A DNA stretch of 64,000 bases from Bordetella genomosp. 13 (GTDB lineage: Bacteria; Pseudomonadota; Gammaproteobacteria; Burkholderiales; Burkholderiaceae_B), in assembly GCF_002119665.1 (NCBI RefSeq), contig NZ_CP021111.1, positions 2,294,001-2,358,000 of the forward strand. Direction: 5' to 3'. Under the pieces are notes generated by a model that saw nothing but the letters and a program-made list of their open reading frames with translations, had not been told where the DNA came from and made no database searches. Of the stretch, positions 1 to 11,979 are shown in pieces. The position numbers were made by a program, and so were the translations under genes. The number at the start of each line of letters is the position of its first letter. Position 1 is the first letter of the stretch.

Positions 1-64
1 CGCCACCAAGGTGGGCGCCCTGTCGAAGTCGCAACTTACTGCATTCCTCGACAGCGCGTTGTAA
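1..64 (+). CDS. trxA: Thioredoxin, C-terminal end (partial)
   Basis: The window opens inside a gene. Reading from base 2 gives about 20 residues ending ...TAFLDSAL and a TAA stop at 62-64. The lysine/glycine start and the SKSQLTAFLDS tail match the last helix of bacterial thioredoxin (known family feature). rho follows on the same strand after about 130 bases, the usual trxA-rho order in proteobacteria. The active-site CGPC part lies outside the window, so the call rests on this short tail plus context. Confidence 0.75.
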   Translation, partial: ATKVGALSKSQLTAFLDSAL

Positions 65-91
65 ACTCCGGGGGCAGCTATTAACGCACGG

Positions 92-111
92 CGCCGCCCG
101 CCCGGGCGGCG
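92..111 (+). other. GC-rich hairpin between trxA and rho
   Basis: An 8-bp stem (CGCCGCCC at 92-99 pairing with GGGCGGCG at 104-111) closes on a 4-base loop. No T-run follows, so it is not a classical intrinsic terminator. It sits in the transcribed leader of rho. In other bacteria the rho leader is where Rho represses its own synthesis; a role here is inference. Confidence 0.4.
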
Positions 112-193
112 TCCAGTCTCCCAAAAATAATCGCTACCGCGTGGGCGCATCCGACGCCTGCCAACCCATTCTTCTCTCCCCCCTCTCACCGCA

Positions 194-1450
194 ATGCACC
201 TCAATGAACTGAAGGCGCTGCACGTATCGCAGTTGCTGGAAATGGCCGCTGGCCTGGAAATCGAGAACGCCAACCGCCTGCGCAAGCAGGAACTGATGTT
301 CGCCATCATGAAGCGGCGCGCCAAGCAGGGCGAGCAGATCTTCGGCGACGGCGTGCTCGAAGTCCTGCCCGACGGCTTCGGCTTCCTGCGGTCGCCCGAG
401 ACGTCGTACCTGGCCAGCACGGACGACATCTACATCTCGCCCTCGCAGATCCGCCGCTTCAACCTGCATACCGGCGATTCCATCGAGGGTGAAGTGCGCG
501 TGCCCAAGGACGGCGAGCGCTATTTCGCGCTGGTCAAGGTCGACAAGATCAACGGGGCCGCCCCCGAGTCGATCAAGCACCGCATCATGTTCGAGAACCT
601 GACGCCGCTGCATCCGAACCAGCCGCTGCGCCTCGAACGCGACATCAAGAGCGAGGAGAACCTGACCGGCCGCATCCTCGACATCTTCGCCCCCATCGGC
701 AAGGGCCAGCGCGGCCTGATCGTGGCCAGCCCGAAGTCCGGCAAGACGGTGATGATGCAGCACATCGCGCATGCCATCACCACCAACTATCCCGACGCCG
801 TCATGATCGTCCTGCTGGTCGACGAGCGCCCCGAGGAAGTGACCGAAATGCAGCGCACGGTGCGCGGCGAAGTGGTGGCATCGACGTTCGACGAACCGGC
901 CACCCGCCACGTGCAGGTGGCCGAGATGGTCATCGAGAAGGCCAAGCGCCTGGTCGAAATGAAAAAGGACGTGGTGATCCTGCTCGACTCGATCACCCGC
1001 CTGGCCCGCGCGTACAACACCGTGGTCCCCGCCTCGGGCAAGGTGCTCACCGGCGGCGTCGACGCCAACGCCCTGCAGCGTCCCAAGCGCTTCTTCGGCG
1101 CGGCGCGCAACCTCGAGGAAGGCGGCTCGCTCACCATCCTGGGCACCGCGCTGATCGAGACCGGCAGCCGCATGGACGAAGTCATCTACGAAGAATTCAA
1201 GGGCACCGGCAACTCCGAAGTCCACCTCGAGCGCCGCCTGGCCGAGAAGCGGGTCTACCCGTCCATCAACCTCAACAAGTCGGGCACGCGCCGCGAAGAG
1301 CTGCTGATCAAGCCCGAGCTGCTGCAGAAGGTGTGGGTGCTGCGCAAGTTCATCCACGACATGGACGAAGTCCAGTCGATGGAATTCATCCTGGACAAGA
1401 TGCGCGCCACGAAGACCAATTCCGAGTTCTTCGACATGATGAAGAAGTAA
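194..1450 (+). CDS. rho: Transcription termination factor Rho
   Basis: This 418-residue protein has the full Rho architecture. The N-terminal helical domain starts [15 protein letters not shown] cold-shock-like RNA-binding domain contains [13 protein letters not shown]. The RecA-like ATPase core has Walker A SPKSGKT at residues 179-185 and a [16 protein letters not shown]alker B/Q-loop region. Length equals the family norm (about 419). Rho is a hexameric RNA helicase that terminates transcription of untranslated and antisense RNA. Upstream trxA is co-directional. Confidence 0.98.
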   Translation: MHLNELKALHVSQLLEMAAGLEIENANRLRKQELMFAIMKRRAKQGEQIFGDGVLEVLPDGFGFLRSPETSYLASTDDIYISPSQIRRFNLHTGDSIEGEVRVPKDGERYFALVKVDKINGAAPESIKHRIMFENLTPLHPNQPLRLERDIKSEENLTGRILDIFAPIGKGQRGLIVASPKSGKTVMMQHIAHAITTNYPDAVMIVLLVDERPEEVTEMQRTVRGEVVASTFDEPATRHVQVAEMVIEKAKRLVEMKKDVVILLDSITRLARAYNTVVPASGKVLTGGVDANALQRPKRFFGAARNLEEGGSLTILGTALIETGSRMDEVIYEEFKGTGNSEVHLERRLAEKRVYPSINLNKSGTRREELLIKPELLQKVWVLRKFIHDMDEVQSMEFILDKMRATKTNSEFFDMMKK

Positions 1451-1453
1451 GAC

Positions 1454-1496
1454 GGCGACGCGCGACATGCCGCTCATCGCGGCATGCCGCGTCGCC
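1454..1496 (+). terminator. Long hairpin downstream of rho
   Basis: Two stacked stems, GGCGACGCG (1454-1462) with CGCGTCGCC (1488-1496) and an inner CATGCCG (1466-1472) with CGGCATG (1480-1486), form a strong stem-loop four bases after the rho stop. No U-tract follows. It lies between rho and the convergent yhdP-like gene, so it may stop transcription or protect the 3' end; the terminator call is tentative. Confidence 0.45.
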
Positions 1497-1569
1497 CCTG
1501 CCGCGGCCGCTCCTGCCCGGGGCGGCGCGGACGCCCCACCCCGCTGTCACTGTCCCGGGGTTCGCGGGA

Positions 1570-4500
1570 TCAAGGTTCCACCCAGGCTTCCTGCTGCCGC
1601 GCGGGCGTCGTCGCGCGCGGCGCGCGCGACTCCACCGCCTCGATCTTCGGATCGTCCCAACTGCCCGTGACCTTGTATTCGGCCGTCATGGCTTCGGCCA
1701 GCGGCTGCTTCAGCAGCCACTGCGTGACGAAGGCGCCCAGGCCCAGCAGCGGATTGACGGCCAGCGCCGTCACCACCGCCGCACCGCTGGCATCCAGGTT
1801 CGGAATCACTACCGCGCGCATGTCCCAGCTTTCCGCCACCAGGTCGGCCGTGCCGCCCAGCACCACCGCGGCCACGGGGCCGTTGATCTTGTAGCCCTCG
1901 GTGCTGGCCACGCCGTTGCTGACCTTCATCGTGCCGCGCACGGTGTCGAACGGGAAACCCTCGCGCAGCACGCCGGTCGGGTTCAGGTCCAGCTTGGCCA
2001 GCCGCTGCAGGGATTGCAGCGACAGCAATTCCAGCAGACGCGCCGTGCGCGAATTCAGGTGCAGGAAGCGGCCCTTGTCCAGGCTGACCGTCACGCTGCC
2101 TTCGATGTCCGCGATGTCGTGCTTGAACGGCAGGTTGCGCCAGGTGATGGTGCCGTCCACCGTGCCCGAGCCCGCGCTGATGGCGCCGTCCTCTCCGATG
2201 CGGGAAAGGAATTTGCCCAGGTCGCCGAAGTTGGCCTTGGCATCGACGGTCAGGCCGCGATCCGGGCCCTTCAGGCGCCAGTTGCCGGTGGCATTCAGCG
2301 TCGCCGCGTCGTTGGCGATCTGCAGCTTGTCCAGACTCCAGCGGCTGCCGCGCTCGAGGTTCGTGCCCATCAACTCAAGGCTGCCGACGTCTCGGCCATA
2401 CAGGACGAACTGCTTGGCTTGCAGGTCGATCGCCGGGATGTCGGAAAGCCCGTTGTCCTCGGCATCGGATTCGGGGTTGGCGGCGCCTTCGTCCTCTTTG
2501 CCGAGCCCATCCGCGCCCCCCACCGCCAGGCGCGAGAAGCGCGCCGCCACCTTGCCCGCCACGGCCCCGGAGGCCTCCGTCCATTCCAGCGTACCGGCCG
2601 CCTGGCGCGCCTCCAGGCTGACGCGCCACTGCGCCGGCGCGGGCCGCTGCGCATACACGGTCAGCGCGTCCAGCGTGTGCCCTCCGGCAACCAGTTGCCT
2701 TGCCGCAAGGCTGATCTGGTTCAGCGGCGGCAACAGGCCGGGGTCCGCTGCGCGCGCGCCGCGGGGGGCGGATCCGGAAGCGGCCGCAGCGCGCTCTTCG
2801 GTGCGGTCCGCCAAGGCGGGTTCGCCGCGTCTCTCGTGGCCACGCCTCTTCTGCGCAGCGGCGGGCGCAGGCTTGTCGGCGAACGCCTCGGCCACGTCGT
2901 CCCAGCCGTCCAGGTCCAGCCTGTCGAACGTACCCGCGACGCTCATGCCCTGCGCGGGCATCGTGGCGGGGCGTCCCACCCCCAACGCGCCGCGGGCGAA
3001 GTACGGACCGCCGGCCTGGCCGGCGGGATCCCGCTCGAATATCAGGTTGATGTCCTGGCCCAGCCCGCCCGACAGCCAGCGCCTGCCGGCCGGCCCGGAA
3101 TCCGTGGCGGGACTCCATTGCAGCGTGAGCGGCAGCGCGGCCGCCGCGCTCTTGCCCACCGGCGCCGGCATGTCGATGGCCATGCCCGTCAGGTCGCTGC
3201 GCACCGACACATCCAGGTCGGCATTCTTGGCATAACTGAGCCTGCCTGCGTAGGCCGCCCTGCCCGACAGGCGCGCCATGGCCGGCGCGCGGCTCAGCTC
3301 GCGCAGCCCGGCCGCGGTCAGCGTGCCGGCGAATTCCAGCGACTGGCCCGGTCCCAGCCCGCCCGACAGGCGCGCCGGACCGCCGAGGAAGTTGGCGCGG
3401 ATGTCGCGCGCCTTCACCGCGCGCTCGGTGAAGTCCAGGCTGCCCTGCACCTGCCCCAGCGTCGGGATCTCAGGCATGAGCCGGAACGAGCCGCCGGTGA
3501 AGCCTATCTGCCCCTCGACCTTCGCGTCGTCGACGTTGGTCAGCGGCACGTGCAGTTTCAACGGTACGTGCCAGGTGCCGGTGGCCTCTGCTTCGGCGAG
3601 CAGATTGTCCAGCAGGCCGCCCAGCGGTGAGTTGGCGGCCAAGGCCAGATAGGCCGGCGCGGGCCCTTCGGAGACGCCGGTCACGCTCAGTTCGGCATTG
3701 TGTTCCAGGTTGGGAATGGCGGCCTGCACCGCGCCGAGGCTCACGACATGGCCATGGCCGGTGGGCACCTCCCCGTCCACGGTGTCCACCGCCAGGCTCA
3801 CCTTGTCGATGGAAAAGTCGCCGTGCAGCTTTTCCAGCCGTGGCCAACCCTTGCGCCGTCCCTCCGCGGGGGCATAGTCGACGACGGCGTCGCGATAGGC
3901 GCCCGCGATACGAAACTCGCCCGTCGTGCCGGGCGCGCCATACGGAAAATCGGCCAGCTCGCCACGCACGGTGACCGCCGCGTCGCGCACCTCGCCGGCC
4001 TGCAGGCCGTGGGCCAGCCAGCGGCGGGCGTCTACGCCCACACTGAGCGGCAGATAGCGGTGGATCGCCGGCATGGCCGCGCGCGCCAGGCTGCCGCGCA
4101 GATCGACGGTGCCGGCCGGGTCCCTGCCCTCGTCCCGCCACGAGCCCTGCAGCCGCGCGTCCATATCGCGATTGACGGCGCGCAGCTGCCGCAGCTCCAC
4201 CATTCGAGGCTGCCCCGGGCGCCGCAAAAGGCTCGCGTCGACGCTGACCAGATCGAAGTCCAGGTGCGGCGTCTCGAAGACGCCGGGCAGGGCCAGCCGC
4301 AACCCCTGCGCCTGGGCATCGAGCGACAGGCCGGCGGCTTCTTTGCTGGGAGCCATCGGCAGGTCGTCGAACTGCAGCAGATCGCCGGGCACGCCCTGCA
4401 GCCGCGCGCGGGCCGTCTGCGCGACGACCGTGCCCAGGTCCTCCGGCGCCTGCCAGTGCAGGCCGCGCAGCACCGTGTCCACCGTCAGGTCCTGCATGTG

Positions 4501-5316
4501 CCCCTGCGACAGGCGCACCCAGGCCCGCGCCGCCAGCCGGCCCTGCGTCCCGGCCGGCACGGGCAGCCAGGGATGCCATGCCGAAGGTTCCGCATCGTCG
4601 AGCTGGAAGTACAACTGGCCGTCCCAGTTGAACGGGTTGGCGCCGTTGCGCGCGAACAGGTGACGATTGAACTCGCCGCGCATGCTGAACCCGCTGGCCA
4701 GTTCACCGGGCACGCGCGCGCGCATACCGAAGCGATGCGACAACGCGCCGTTGCGCACCAGCAGATCGAGGTCGGACAGCACCAGCTCCGGCGCCTGGCG
4801 CTGCTCGTCCTGCCAGCGCAGCGTGCTGCGGTACAGCCCTATCTGCCGCTGCGCCAGCAGCCAGCGCAGTGCCGGCGAGGGACCGTCCGAACCTTCGGCG
4901 GGATCGAAGGAATGGCCGGCCACCCAGATCCTGCCGTCGGCGTCGCGGCGCACGGCCAGCTCCGCGCCTTCGATGCGCAACAGCAGCAGACGCGGCGACA
5001 GGCGGACCAGGCTGCGCCAGCCGATCACCGTGTCCACCTTTGGCAGAGACAGCGCGGGATCGGCCTGACCTTCTTCATAGAGGCGCACCGCGGACAAATG
5101 CAGGCGCGGATTCAGGCCGCTCCAGTCGGCCGCGATGGCGCCGATCTGCACGCGCGCGCCCAGCGCGTCGGAGACGTGGCGTTCGATCTGCGGGCGCCAC
5201 TGGTCGATCCGGGGCAGCACCCAATGCCGCAGCCCCAGGAAGGTGATGGCAACCAACGCGTAGATGGCCAATACGCCCCAGAGCAGGCAGCGCAGGACTT
5301 TGGAAAAAACGGGCAC
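1570..5316 (-). CDS. yhdP: YhdP/AsmA-like envelope protein (TIGR02099 type)
   Basis: This is a 1248-residue protein with one N-terminal membrane anchor (about residues 8-28, [19 protein letters not shown]). A very long predicted periplasmic part follows, with AsmA/DUF3971-type features, such as the early [24 protein letters not shown] segment. The C-terminal [23 protein letters not shown]...[13 protein letters not shown] block is typical of the YhdP family. In E. coli YhdP is one of the AsmA-like proteins that carry phospholipids to the outer membrane. It is divergent from glnE with an 80-base gap. Family assignment is firm; the transport role here is by homology. Confidence 0.85.
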   Translation of the reverse strand: MPVFSKVLRCLLWGVLAIYALVAITFLGLRHWVLPRIDQWRPQIERHVSDALGARVQIGAIAADWSGLNPRLHLSAVRLYEEGQADPALSLPKVDTVIGWRSLVRLSPRLLLLRIEGAELAVRRDADGRIWVAGHSFDPAEGSDGPSPALRWLLAQRQIGLYRSTLRWQDEQRQAPELVLSDLDLLVRNGALSHRFGMRARVPGELASGFSMRGEFNRHLFARNGANPFNWDGQLYFQLDDAEPSAWHPWLPVPAGTQGRLAARAWVRLSQGHMQDLTVDTVLRGLHWQAPEDLGTVVAQTARARLQGVPGDLLQFDDLPMAPSKEAAGLSLDAQAQGLRLALPGVFETPHLDFDLVSVDASLLRRPGQPRMVELRQLRAVNRDMDARLQGSWRDEGRDPAGTVDLRGSLARAAMPAIHRYLPLSVGVDARRWLAHGLQAGEVRDAAVTVRGELADFPYGAPGTTGEFRIAGAYRDAVVDYAPAEGRRKGWPRLEKLHGDFSIDKVSLAVDTVDGEVPTGHGHVVSLGAVQAAIPNLEHNAELSVTGVSEGPAPAYLALAANSPLGGLLDNLLAEAEATGTWHVPLKLHVPLTNVDDAKVEGQIGFTGGSFRLMPEIPTLGQVQGSLDFTERAVKARDIRANFLGGPARLSGGLGPGQSLEFAGTLTAAGLRELSRAPAMARLSGRAAYAGRLSYAKNADLDVSVRSDLTGMAIDMPAPVGKSAAAALPLTLQWSPATDSGPAGRRWLSGGLGQDINLIFERDPAGQAGGPYFARGALGVGRPATMPAQGMSVAGTFDRLDLDGWDDVAEAFADKPAPAAAQKRRGHERRGEPALADRTEERAAAASGSAPRGARAADPGLLPPLNQISLAARQLVAGGHTLDALTVYAQRPAPAQWRVSLEARQAAGTLEWTEASGAVAGKVAARFSRLAVGGADGLGKEDEGAANPESDAEDNGLSDIPAIDLQAKQFVLYGRDVGSLELMGTNLERGSRWSLDKLQIANDAATLNATGNWRLKGPDRGLTVDAKANFGDLGKFLSRIGEDGAISAGSGTVDGTITWRNLPFKHDIADIEGSVTVSLDKGRFLHLNSRTARLLELLSLQSLQRLAKLDLNPTGVLREGFPFDTVRGTMKVSNGVASTEGYKINGPVAAVVLGGTADLVAESWDMRAVVIPNLDASGAAVVTALAVNPLLGLGAFVTQWLLKQPLAEAMTAEYKVTGSWDDPKIEAVESRAPRATTPARQQEAWVEP

Positions 5317-5396
5317 GGGTGGATCGGCAGGATCAGGCAGGTTGCGGTATCGTCCCTTTATACATTACACGACATTCCGCCCTTCGAGACCGTCCT

Positions 5397-8183
5397 ATGT
5401 CTTCCGCCCACCTACTGGCGCCCGCCCTCGCCTGGTCCGGCCATCTGCGCCGCCGCCTGGACGCCCATCCCGATATGTATGCGTGGCTGCAGACGGCCGC
5501 CGCGCGGCCGGTGACGCCGAACGTGCTGGCGGCCTGGCAGGAGGAGCTGGCCGGTCCGGACGCGCCCTCGGTGCTGCCCGGCGCGCAATGCCGCAGCGTG
5601 CTGCGCAAGCTGCGCGAACGGGTCTTCAGCACGCTGATGGTGCGCGACCTGGCGGGCGTCGCCGACCTTGAAGAGGTGGTGGGCGGCATGACGCAGCTGG
5701 CCGACGTGGCGGTGGACGCCGCTTACCGCAGCATGGCGGCCGAACTGCGCGAGGTGCATGGCGTGGCGCGCGATCCCGCCACCGGCGCGCCGCAGGAACT
5801 GCTGATCGTGGGCATGGGCAAGCTGGGCGGGCGCGAACTGAATGTGTCGTCCGACATCGACCTGGTCATGCTGTACGGAGAGGAAGGCGAGACCGACGGG
5901 CCGCGGCCGATCAGCCACCACGAGTTCTACGGACGGCTGACGCGCCGCATGATGCCGATCCTGTCGGAGGTGGATGCCGACGGGCAGGTCTTTCGCACCG
6001 ACCTGCGGCTGCGTCCCGACGGCGATGCCGGTCCGCTGGCCTGGAGCCTGGACGCGTTCGAGCACTACCTGATCGGCCAGGGCCGGGAATGGGAACGCTA
6101 TGCGTGGCTGAAGGGCCGCCTGATGCCGGCGCGCGCCTACGCCGACAGCGACGCCGAGCCTCAGGCGCGCCAGCTGGAAAGCCTGCGCATGCCGTTCGTG
6201 TACCGCAAGTATTTCGATTTCGATGCGCTGGCCGCGCTGCGCGCGCTGCGCGAACGCATCCGCCAGGACTGGCAGCGCCGCGCGCTGGCGCGCAGCGGCG
6301 TGGACAGCGCCAACAACGTCAAGCTGGGCGATGGCGGCATCCGCGAGATCGAGTTCATCGTGCAGTTGTTCCAGCTGGTGCGCGGCGGCCGCATGCCTGC
6401 GCTGCGCCAGCGCGGCCTGCTGGATGCGCTGCATGCCGAGCGCGACGCGGGGCTGCTGTCGGCCGACGACGCGCAGCGTCTGGAAGCCGCCTACCGCTTC
6501 CTGCGCCGCACCGAGCACGCGCTGCAATACCGCGAGGACGCGCAGACGCACCTGCTGCCGGGCGACGCCGAGGCGCGCGCGGCGCTCGCGGCCGCGCTGG
6601 GCATGAGCGCCCGCGATTTCGAGGACACGCTGGCGGCGCACCGCGCCTTCGTTTCCGAGACCTTCCGCAATGCGTTTCGCCTGGCGGGCATGGGCGACCT
6701 GGACGAGCAGCCGGGCGGCCGGCCGTCGCCCTCGCCGGCGGTGGCGGACGAGGCGCTCGACGACGCCGAGAGCCGGCTGGCCGCGCAGATCCGCCGGGAT
6801 TTCGGCGGCGATGCGGATGAACTGGTGCGCCGCACCGAGTCGCTGCTGTCCAGCCACCGCGTGCGCAGCCTGCCCGACAGCAGCCGGCGCCGCGTGGACG
6901 TGCTGCTGCCCGCCGTGCTGCAGGCCGCCATGCAGACCCCCGCCCCGCGCGACGCCGCGGTGCGCCTGCTGGACTTGATCGAGACCATCGCGCAGCGCAG
7001 CGCCTACCTGGCGCTGCTGGCCGAATATCCCGACACGCTGGCCCGCGTGGCCCGCATGGTGGCCGCCAGCCCGTGGGCCGCGCAATACCTGACGCAGCAC
7101 CCGCTGCTGCTGGACAGCCTGATCGACTGGCGCACCTTGTACGAACCGCTGGACTACGCGCAACTGGCGCGCCAGCTCAGCGCCGACCTGGATGCCTGCG
7201 TGCTGCCGGGCGGCGAGCCGGACATCGAGCGCCAGATGAACCTGATGCGCGACGTGCAGCGCCAGGCCAGCTTCCAGCTGCTGGCCCAGGATCTGGAAGG
7301 CGAACTGACGGTGGAGCGCCTGGCCGACCAGTTGTCGGCGCTGGCCGACGTGCTGCTGGCCGAGACGGTGCGGCGCGTCTGGCCGCTGGTGAACCGCCTG
7401 CCGGGCGCACAGCCGCATTTCGCGGTGATCGCGTACGGCAAGCTGGGCGGCAAGGAGCTGGGCTACGCCTCGGACCTGGACCTGGTGTTCCTGTTCGACG
7501 ACCCGCGCGAGGACGCCGCCGAGGTGTACGCCAAGCTGGGGCGGCGCATGACCTCATGGCTGTCCACCATGACGTCTTCGGGCCGCCTGTACGAGGTGGA
7601 CCTGCGGCTGCGCCCCGACGGGGACGCGGGCCTGCTGGCCGTGTCGATCGAGGCTTTCGAGCAATATCAGCGCAACCATGCCTGGTCGTGGGAGCACCAG
7701 GCGCTGACCCGGGCGCGCTATTCGGCGGGCGACCCGCAGGTGGGAGCGCGCTTCGAACGCATTCGCGCCGACATCATGGTGCAGCCGCGCGACACCGCGG
7801 CGCTGCGCGCCGACGTGCTGGGCATGCGAGACAAAATCAGCGCGGGCCATCCCAACCCCACCGACCTGTTCGACCTGAAGCACGATCGCGGCGGCATGGT
7901 CGACGTGGAATTCGTCACGCAATACCTGGTGCTGTGCCATGCCGCGGAGCATCGCGAGCTGGTCAACAACCTGGGCAACATCACGCTGCTGCGCTTGGCC
8001 GGACAGGCCGGCCTGATCGACTCCGAACAGGCGCGGCTGGCCGGCGACGCGTATCGCACATTGCGGCGGACGCAGCACGCGCTGCGCCTGCAGGGCGTGG
8101 AGAAGGCACGCGTGCCGGCGGATAGGCTGGCCGACGAGCGGGCGGCCGTCAGCGCGCTGTGGCAAGGAGTGCTGGGGGAGTGA
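5397..8183 (+). CDS. glnE: Bifunctional glutamine synthetase adenylyltransferase / adenylyl-removing enzyme
   Basis: The 928-residue product has two nucleotidyltransferase halves. The N-terminal adenylyl-removing site has [19 protein letters not shown] near residue 138. The C-terminal adenylylation site has [19 protein letters not shown] near residue 678. Each is followed by a [11 protein letters not shown] motif. It adds or removes AMP on glutamine synthetase in response to PII. The ATG at 5397 was chosen because upstream in-frame residues are not conserved-looking. It is divergent from yhdP. Normal length for the family. Confidence 0.97.
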   Translation: MSSAHLLAPALAWSGHLRRRLDAHPDMYAWLQTAAARPVTPNVLAAWQEELAGPDAPSVLPGAQCRSVLRKLRERVFSTLMVRDLAGVADLEEVVGGMTQLADVAVDAAYRSMAAELREVHGVARDPATGAPQELLIVGMGKLGGRELNVSSDIDLVMLYGEEGETDGPRPISHHEFYGRLTRRMMPILSEVDADGQVFRTDLRLRPDGDAGPLAWSLDAFEHYLIGQGREWERYAWLKGRLMPARAYADSDAEPQARQLESLRMPFVYRKYFDFDALAALRALRERIRQDWQRRALARSGVDSANNVKLGDGGIREIEFIVQLFQLVRGGRMPALRQRGLLDALHAERDAGLLSADDAQRLEAAYRFLRRTEHALQYREDAQTHLLPGDAEARAALAAALGMSARDFEDTLAAHRAFVSETFRNAFRLAGMGDLDEQPGGRPSPSPAVADEALDDAESRLAAQIRRDFGGDADELVRRTESLLSSHRVRSLPDSSRRRVDVLLPAVLQAAMQTPAPRDAAVRLLDLIETIAQRSAYLALLAEYPDTLARVARMVAASPWAAQYLTQHPLLLDSLIDWRTLYEPLDYAQLARQLSADLDACVLPGGEPDIERQMNLMRDVQRQASFQLLAQDLEGELTVERLADQLSALADVLLAETVRRVWPLVNRLPGAQPHFAVIAYGKLGGKELGYASDLDLVFLFDDPREDAAEVYAKLGRRMTSWLSTMTSSGRLYEVDLRLRPDGDAGLLAVSIEAFEQYQRNHAWSWEHQALTRARYSAGDPQVGARFERIRADIMVQPRDTAALRADVLGMRDKISAGHPNPTDLFDLKHDRGGMVDVEFVTQYLVLCHAAEHRELVNNLGNITLLRLAGQAGLIDSEQARLAGDAYRTLRRTQHALRLQGVEKARVPADRLADERAAVSALWQGVLGE

Positions 8184-8263
8184 TGTCGTTCGTCGTTTTA
8201 TGCACGAACGGTGTCGCTGGTTCAATGGGATGGGTTGAGTTCTGAAGTCGCTCCTGTGTGTCG

Positions 8264-8345
8264 ACTGGGGCCGCGCCGGCCAAGTCGTCGGGCTCGGGCG
8301 CGCCATCAGGCGCCCTCGGCCGCTACGCGGCTCCCCCTCCTTGCC
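8264..8345 (+). repeat. Structured intergenic repeat, copy 1 (one arm lost)
   Basis: This copy carries the shared core CGCGCCATCAGGCGCCCTC and the side motif GGCCAAGTCG, in the same orientation as copy 3. Its small core stem is GCCGC-TAC-GCGGC, where copy 3 has TCCCC-TAC-GGGGA, so both strands of the stem changed together. On the far side only CTCC-TTGCC remains where the other copies have CCAATTGGCC or CCAATTGCCC. The outer flanks do not pair, so the copy looks decayed. Confidence 0.75.
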
Positions 8346-8650
8346 TTGTATAGTTTTTCTGCGTCTTCGGTCTCGGAGCCGAAGGCGCTGGCATCGAATC
8401 ATTCCATCGACCGCTTGAAAGGACGGTCGATTCGACACGTAAGTGCCGGCCGAGTGTGGCATGTTGCAGGCACTCGTCCGATCAGCGAACGTACGGGGTG
8501 CAATGCGAGGCACTGCATAGCTGAGTTGCGACGCAAGCCACCTCGCGCCCCGTATAAGCGCCGCTCGCCCGACCCGATTCTGTTGTCAGGCATGCAATCA
8601 TCGGCAACCCACATGAAGAGGGAAGATCCGTTCGAATGCCGCTGGTGTGA

Positions 8651-8784
8651 GTCCTCGGGCAGGGTTTGCCGGGTGGGACGGGCAATTGGAGCGAGGGGAG
8701 CCCCCGCAGGGGGCCGAGGGCGCCTGATGGCGCGCCCGAGCCGAGCGACTTGCCCGGCACGCCCGGCAAACCCTGGCCGAGGAC
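8651..8784 (-). repeat. Structured intergenic repeat, copy 2 (full hairpin)
   Basis: A 134-base element in reverse orientation to copy 1. The left arm begins GTCCTCGGGCAGGGTTTGCC. The right arm ends with its near-perfect reverse complement (about 33 of 37 positions), reading GGCAAACCCTGGCCGAGGAC. The centre has the core GAGGGCGCCTGATGGCGCG and a stem GCCCCC-GCA-GGGGGC. Where copies 3 and 4 pair GGCCAA with TTGGCC, this copy pairs GGGCAA with TTGCCC, a compensatory change. Confidence 0.85.
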
Positions 8785-8841
8785 GCCTTCGAGCGACACC
8801 GACACGCGACCGCACCGTCCCGCGACGGTTGGAAACAACGC

Positions 8842-8871
8842 TTCAGACGGACCCGCACCGCGCAGTAAAAT
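8842..8871 (+). promoter_or_regulatory. Probable sigma-70 promoter of queH
   Basis: A -35 box TTCAGA (8842-8847) and a -10 box TAAAAT (8866-8871) are separated by 18 bases, about 70 bases before the queH start. Each matches its consensus at four or five of six positions. No preQ1-type riboswitch was recognised between promoter and gene. Confidence 0.45.
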
Positions 8872-8939
8872 ACTGACTTCGCGCCTATTTCCAGCCAGTC
8901 CGCCACTCGCCCGCCGATGGTGCGGCTGGCACCGCTGCC

Positions 8940-9611
8940 ATGTCTGAACTCGTCCGCCCCAAACTCGACCTGCCCCCGGGCCGCAAGAAGGTGTTGCTGC
9001 ATTCGTGCTGCGCGCCCTGTTCCGGCGAGGTCATGGAAGCCATGACCGCCTCGGGCATCGACTATGCCATCTACTTCTACAACCCTAACATCCATCCGGT
9101 GAAGGAGTACGAGATCCGCAAGCAGGAGAACATCCGGTTCGCGGAGCAGCATGGCATCGAGTTCATCGATGCCGACTACGACATGGACAACTGGTTCGAT
9201 CGGGTCAAGGGCCTGGAAGACTCGCCCGAGCGCGGCGAGCGTTGCACGGTGTGCTTCGACATGCGCTTCGAGCGCACCGCCCTGTATGCCCACGAACATG
9301 GCTTCGACACCATCACCAGCTCGCTGGGCATCTCGCGCTGGAAGGACATGAACCAGATCAACGGCTGCGGCGAACGTGCCGCGGCGCGTTACGACGATCT
9401 GGTCTACTGGACCTACAACTGGCGCAAGGGCGGCGGTTCTCAGCGCATGATCGAGATCAGCAAGCGCGAGAACTTCTACCAGCAGGAATACTGCGGCTGC
9501 GTGTATTCGCTGCGCGACACCAACCGGCATCGCCGCGCCCAGGGCCGCGACCGCATCCACATCGGCGTGAAGTTCTACGGCCGCGAGGAAATCCTGAACG
9601 GCGATTCGTGA
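8940..9611 (+). CDS. queH: Epoxyqueuosine reductase QueH
   Basis: The 223-residue protein matches QueH (DUF208). It catalyses the last step of queuosine synthesis, reducing epoxyqueuosine in tRNA, and is unrelated in sequence to QueG. Visible cysteines include HSCCAPC (C23, C24, C27), CTVC (C102, C105) and CGC (C185, C187). These fit an Fe-S cluster protein with an extra metal. The YNPNIHP and [15 protein letters not shown] segments are characteristic. Its stop is 13 bases from the convergent serine dehydratase stop. Confidence 0.93.
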   Translation: MSELVRPKLDLPPGRKKVLLHSCCAPCSGEVMEAMTASGIDYAIYFYNPNIHPVKEYEIRKQENIRFAEQHGIEFIDADYDMDNWFDRVKGLEDSPERGERCTVCFDMRFERTALYAHEHGFDTITSSLGISRWKDMNQINGCGERAAARYDDLVYWTYNWRKGGGSQRMIEISKRENFYQQEYCGCVYSLRDTNRHRRAQGRDRIHIGVKFYGREEILNGDS

Positions 9612-9624
9612 TCGATCGCCCGCC

Positions 9625-11016
<1,392 letters not shown>

Positions 11017-11128
11017 GAGGGCCTCCTGCGGCTGAGGACGCCGCAATCATACGCTGGCGGGGTGGGCTTGCGCTGCATGCGCCCGTCCCGCCGGCCCAGG
11101 CCAGGCGCCAGGCCGGCAGCTTATACGC

Positions 11129-11917
11129 TTATACGTACCGGCCGAACCACTCCAGCGCGCGCTTCCAGCCGTCGTCGGCGGCCTGCTTCACATACGACGG
11201 ACGATAGTCGGCATAGAAAGCATGGCCCGCATCTGGGTACACCACAAACTCGGATGCGCGCGAATGCTCGTTGCCTTGGGCCAGGCGCTGCTTCATTTTC
11301 TCGACGTCGGCCAGCGGAATGCTCTCGTCCTTGGCGCCATAGAGCCCCAGCACCGGGCCGTGCAGCTTGTCCGCGATATCCAGCGCCACCTGCTTGATCA
11401 GCGGACCATGGCCGGCCGCGAGCTTGCCATACCACGCCACGCCGGCCTGCACGCGCGGGTTGTGGGCGGCGTACATCCAGGTCAGGCGACCGCCCCAGCA
11501 GAAGCCCGTGATGCCGACGCGCGCGGGATTGCCGCCGTGCTCGGCGGCCCAGGCGAGGCTGGCGTCGAGATCGCCATAGACCTGCTCGTCGGGCACCTTG
11601 GCAACCAGGTCGGAAATCAGCTTCGGAATGTCGGTGTACTGCGAGGCGTCGCCCTGGCGTTCGTACAGGTTGGCGGCCACGGCCAGGTAGCCGGCCTTGG
11701 CGAAGCGGCGGCACACGTCCTTGATGTGTTCGTGCACGCCGAAGATCTCCTGCACGACCAGCACGATGGGCAGGTCCTGCCTGCCCTCCGGGGCAGCGTA
11801 ATAGGCGCTGATGCTGCCGTTGGCGGTGGGCAGCTTGAAGTCGCCCTGGGCCAGGCCCTGCGAGTCGGTGTGGATGGCAGTCGGGGCGGCATTGCCGGCG
11901 GCGGCGGCGAAATTCAT
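11129..11917 (-). CDS. Dienelactone hydrolase family protein
   Basis: This is a 262-residue alpha/beta hydrolase of the dienelactone hydrolase type. The expected triad is visible: nucleophile C140 in GFCWGGR, D197 in YGAKDESIP and H232 in DAGHAFYAD, with E57 in VVQEIFG. Substrates of such proteins vary (dienelactones and other lactones or esters), and nothing nearby fixes the substrate. Start ATG at 11915-11917 has CCAGGAGTCC just upstream. It lies 62 bases after the ZIP transporter on the same strand, so cotranscription is possible. Confidence 0.9.
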   Translation of the reverse strand: MNFAAAAGNAAPTAIHTDSQGLAQGDFKLPTANGSISAYYAAPEGRQDLPIVLVVQEIFGVHEHIKDVCRRFAKAGYLAVAANLYERQGDASQYTDIPKLISDLVAKVPDEQVYGDLDASLAWAAEHGGNPARVGITGFCWGGRLTWMYAAHNPRVQAGVAWYGKLAAGHGPLIKQVALDIADKLHGPVLGLYGAKDESIPLADVEKMKQRLAQGNEHSRASEFVVYPDAGHAFYADYRPSYVKQAADDGWKRALEWFGRYV

Positions 11918-11979
11918 GTCGGACTCCTGGTTGATGAAACGGAGATGCCCGGCCGCCGCCACGGATGCGCCGTGAGGGA

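Larger units (their letters stand above)
8184..8939. other. Gene-free region with repeats between glnE and queH
   Basis: No credible gene is seen in these 756 bases; short open frames lack family features and overlap inverted repeats. The region holds a hairpin just after glnE (CGTTCGT at 8187-8193 with ACGAACG at 8204-8210, no U-run). It then has repeat copy 1 (8264-8345), a hairpin at about 8407-8432 (ATCGACCG with CGGTCGAT), repeat copy 2 (8651-8784) and the queH promoter (8842-8871). The segment between the two repeats shares short blocks with the segment between repeat copies 3 and 4. Confidence 0.7.

Noticed and set aside
5412..7418. Minus-strand open frame of 668 codons opposite glnE
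   Set aside because: Shadow of glnE; repetitive His/Gln/Arg-rich translation with no motifs.
8399..8815. Minus-strand frame between glnE and queH as a small protein gene
   Set aside because: Much of it lies inside repeat copy 2 and has no family features; no ribosome-binding site stands out. Kept only as part of the repeat-cargo observation.
8872..8939. preQ1 riboswitch upstream of queH
   Set aside because: No small C-rich hairpin followed by an A-rich tail typical of preQ1-I, and no preQ1-II-like structure, could be seen in the short leader.
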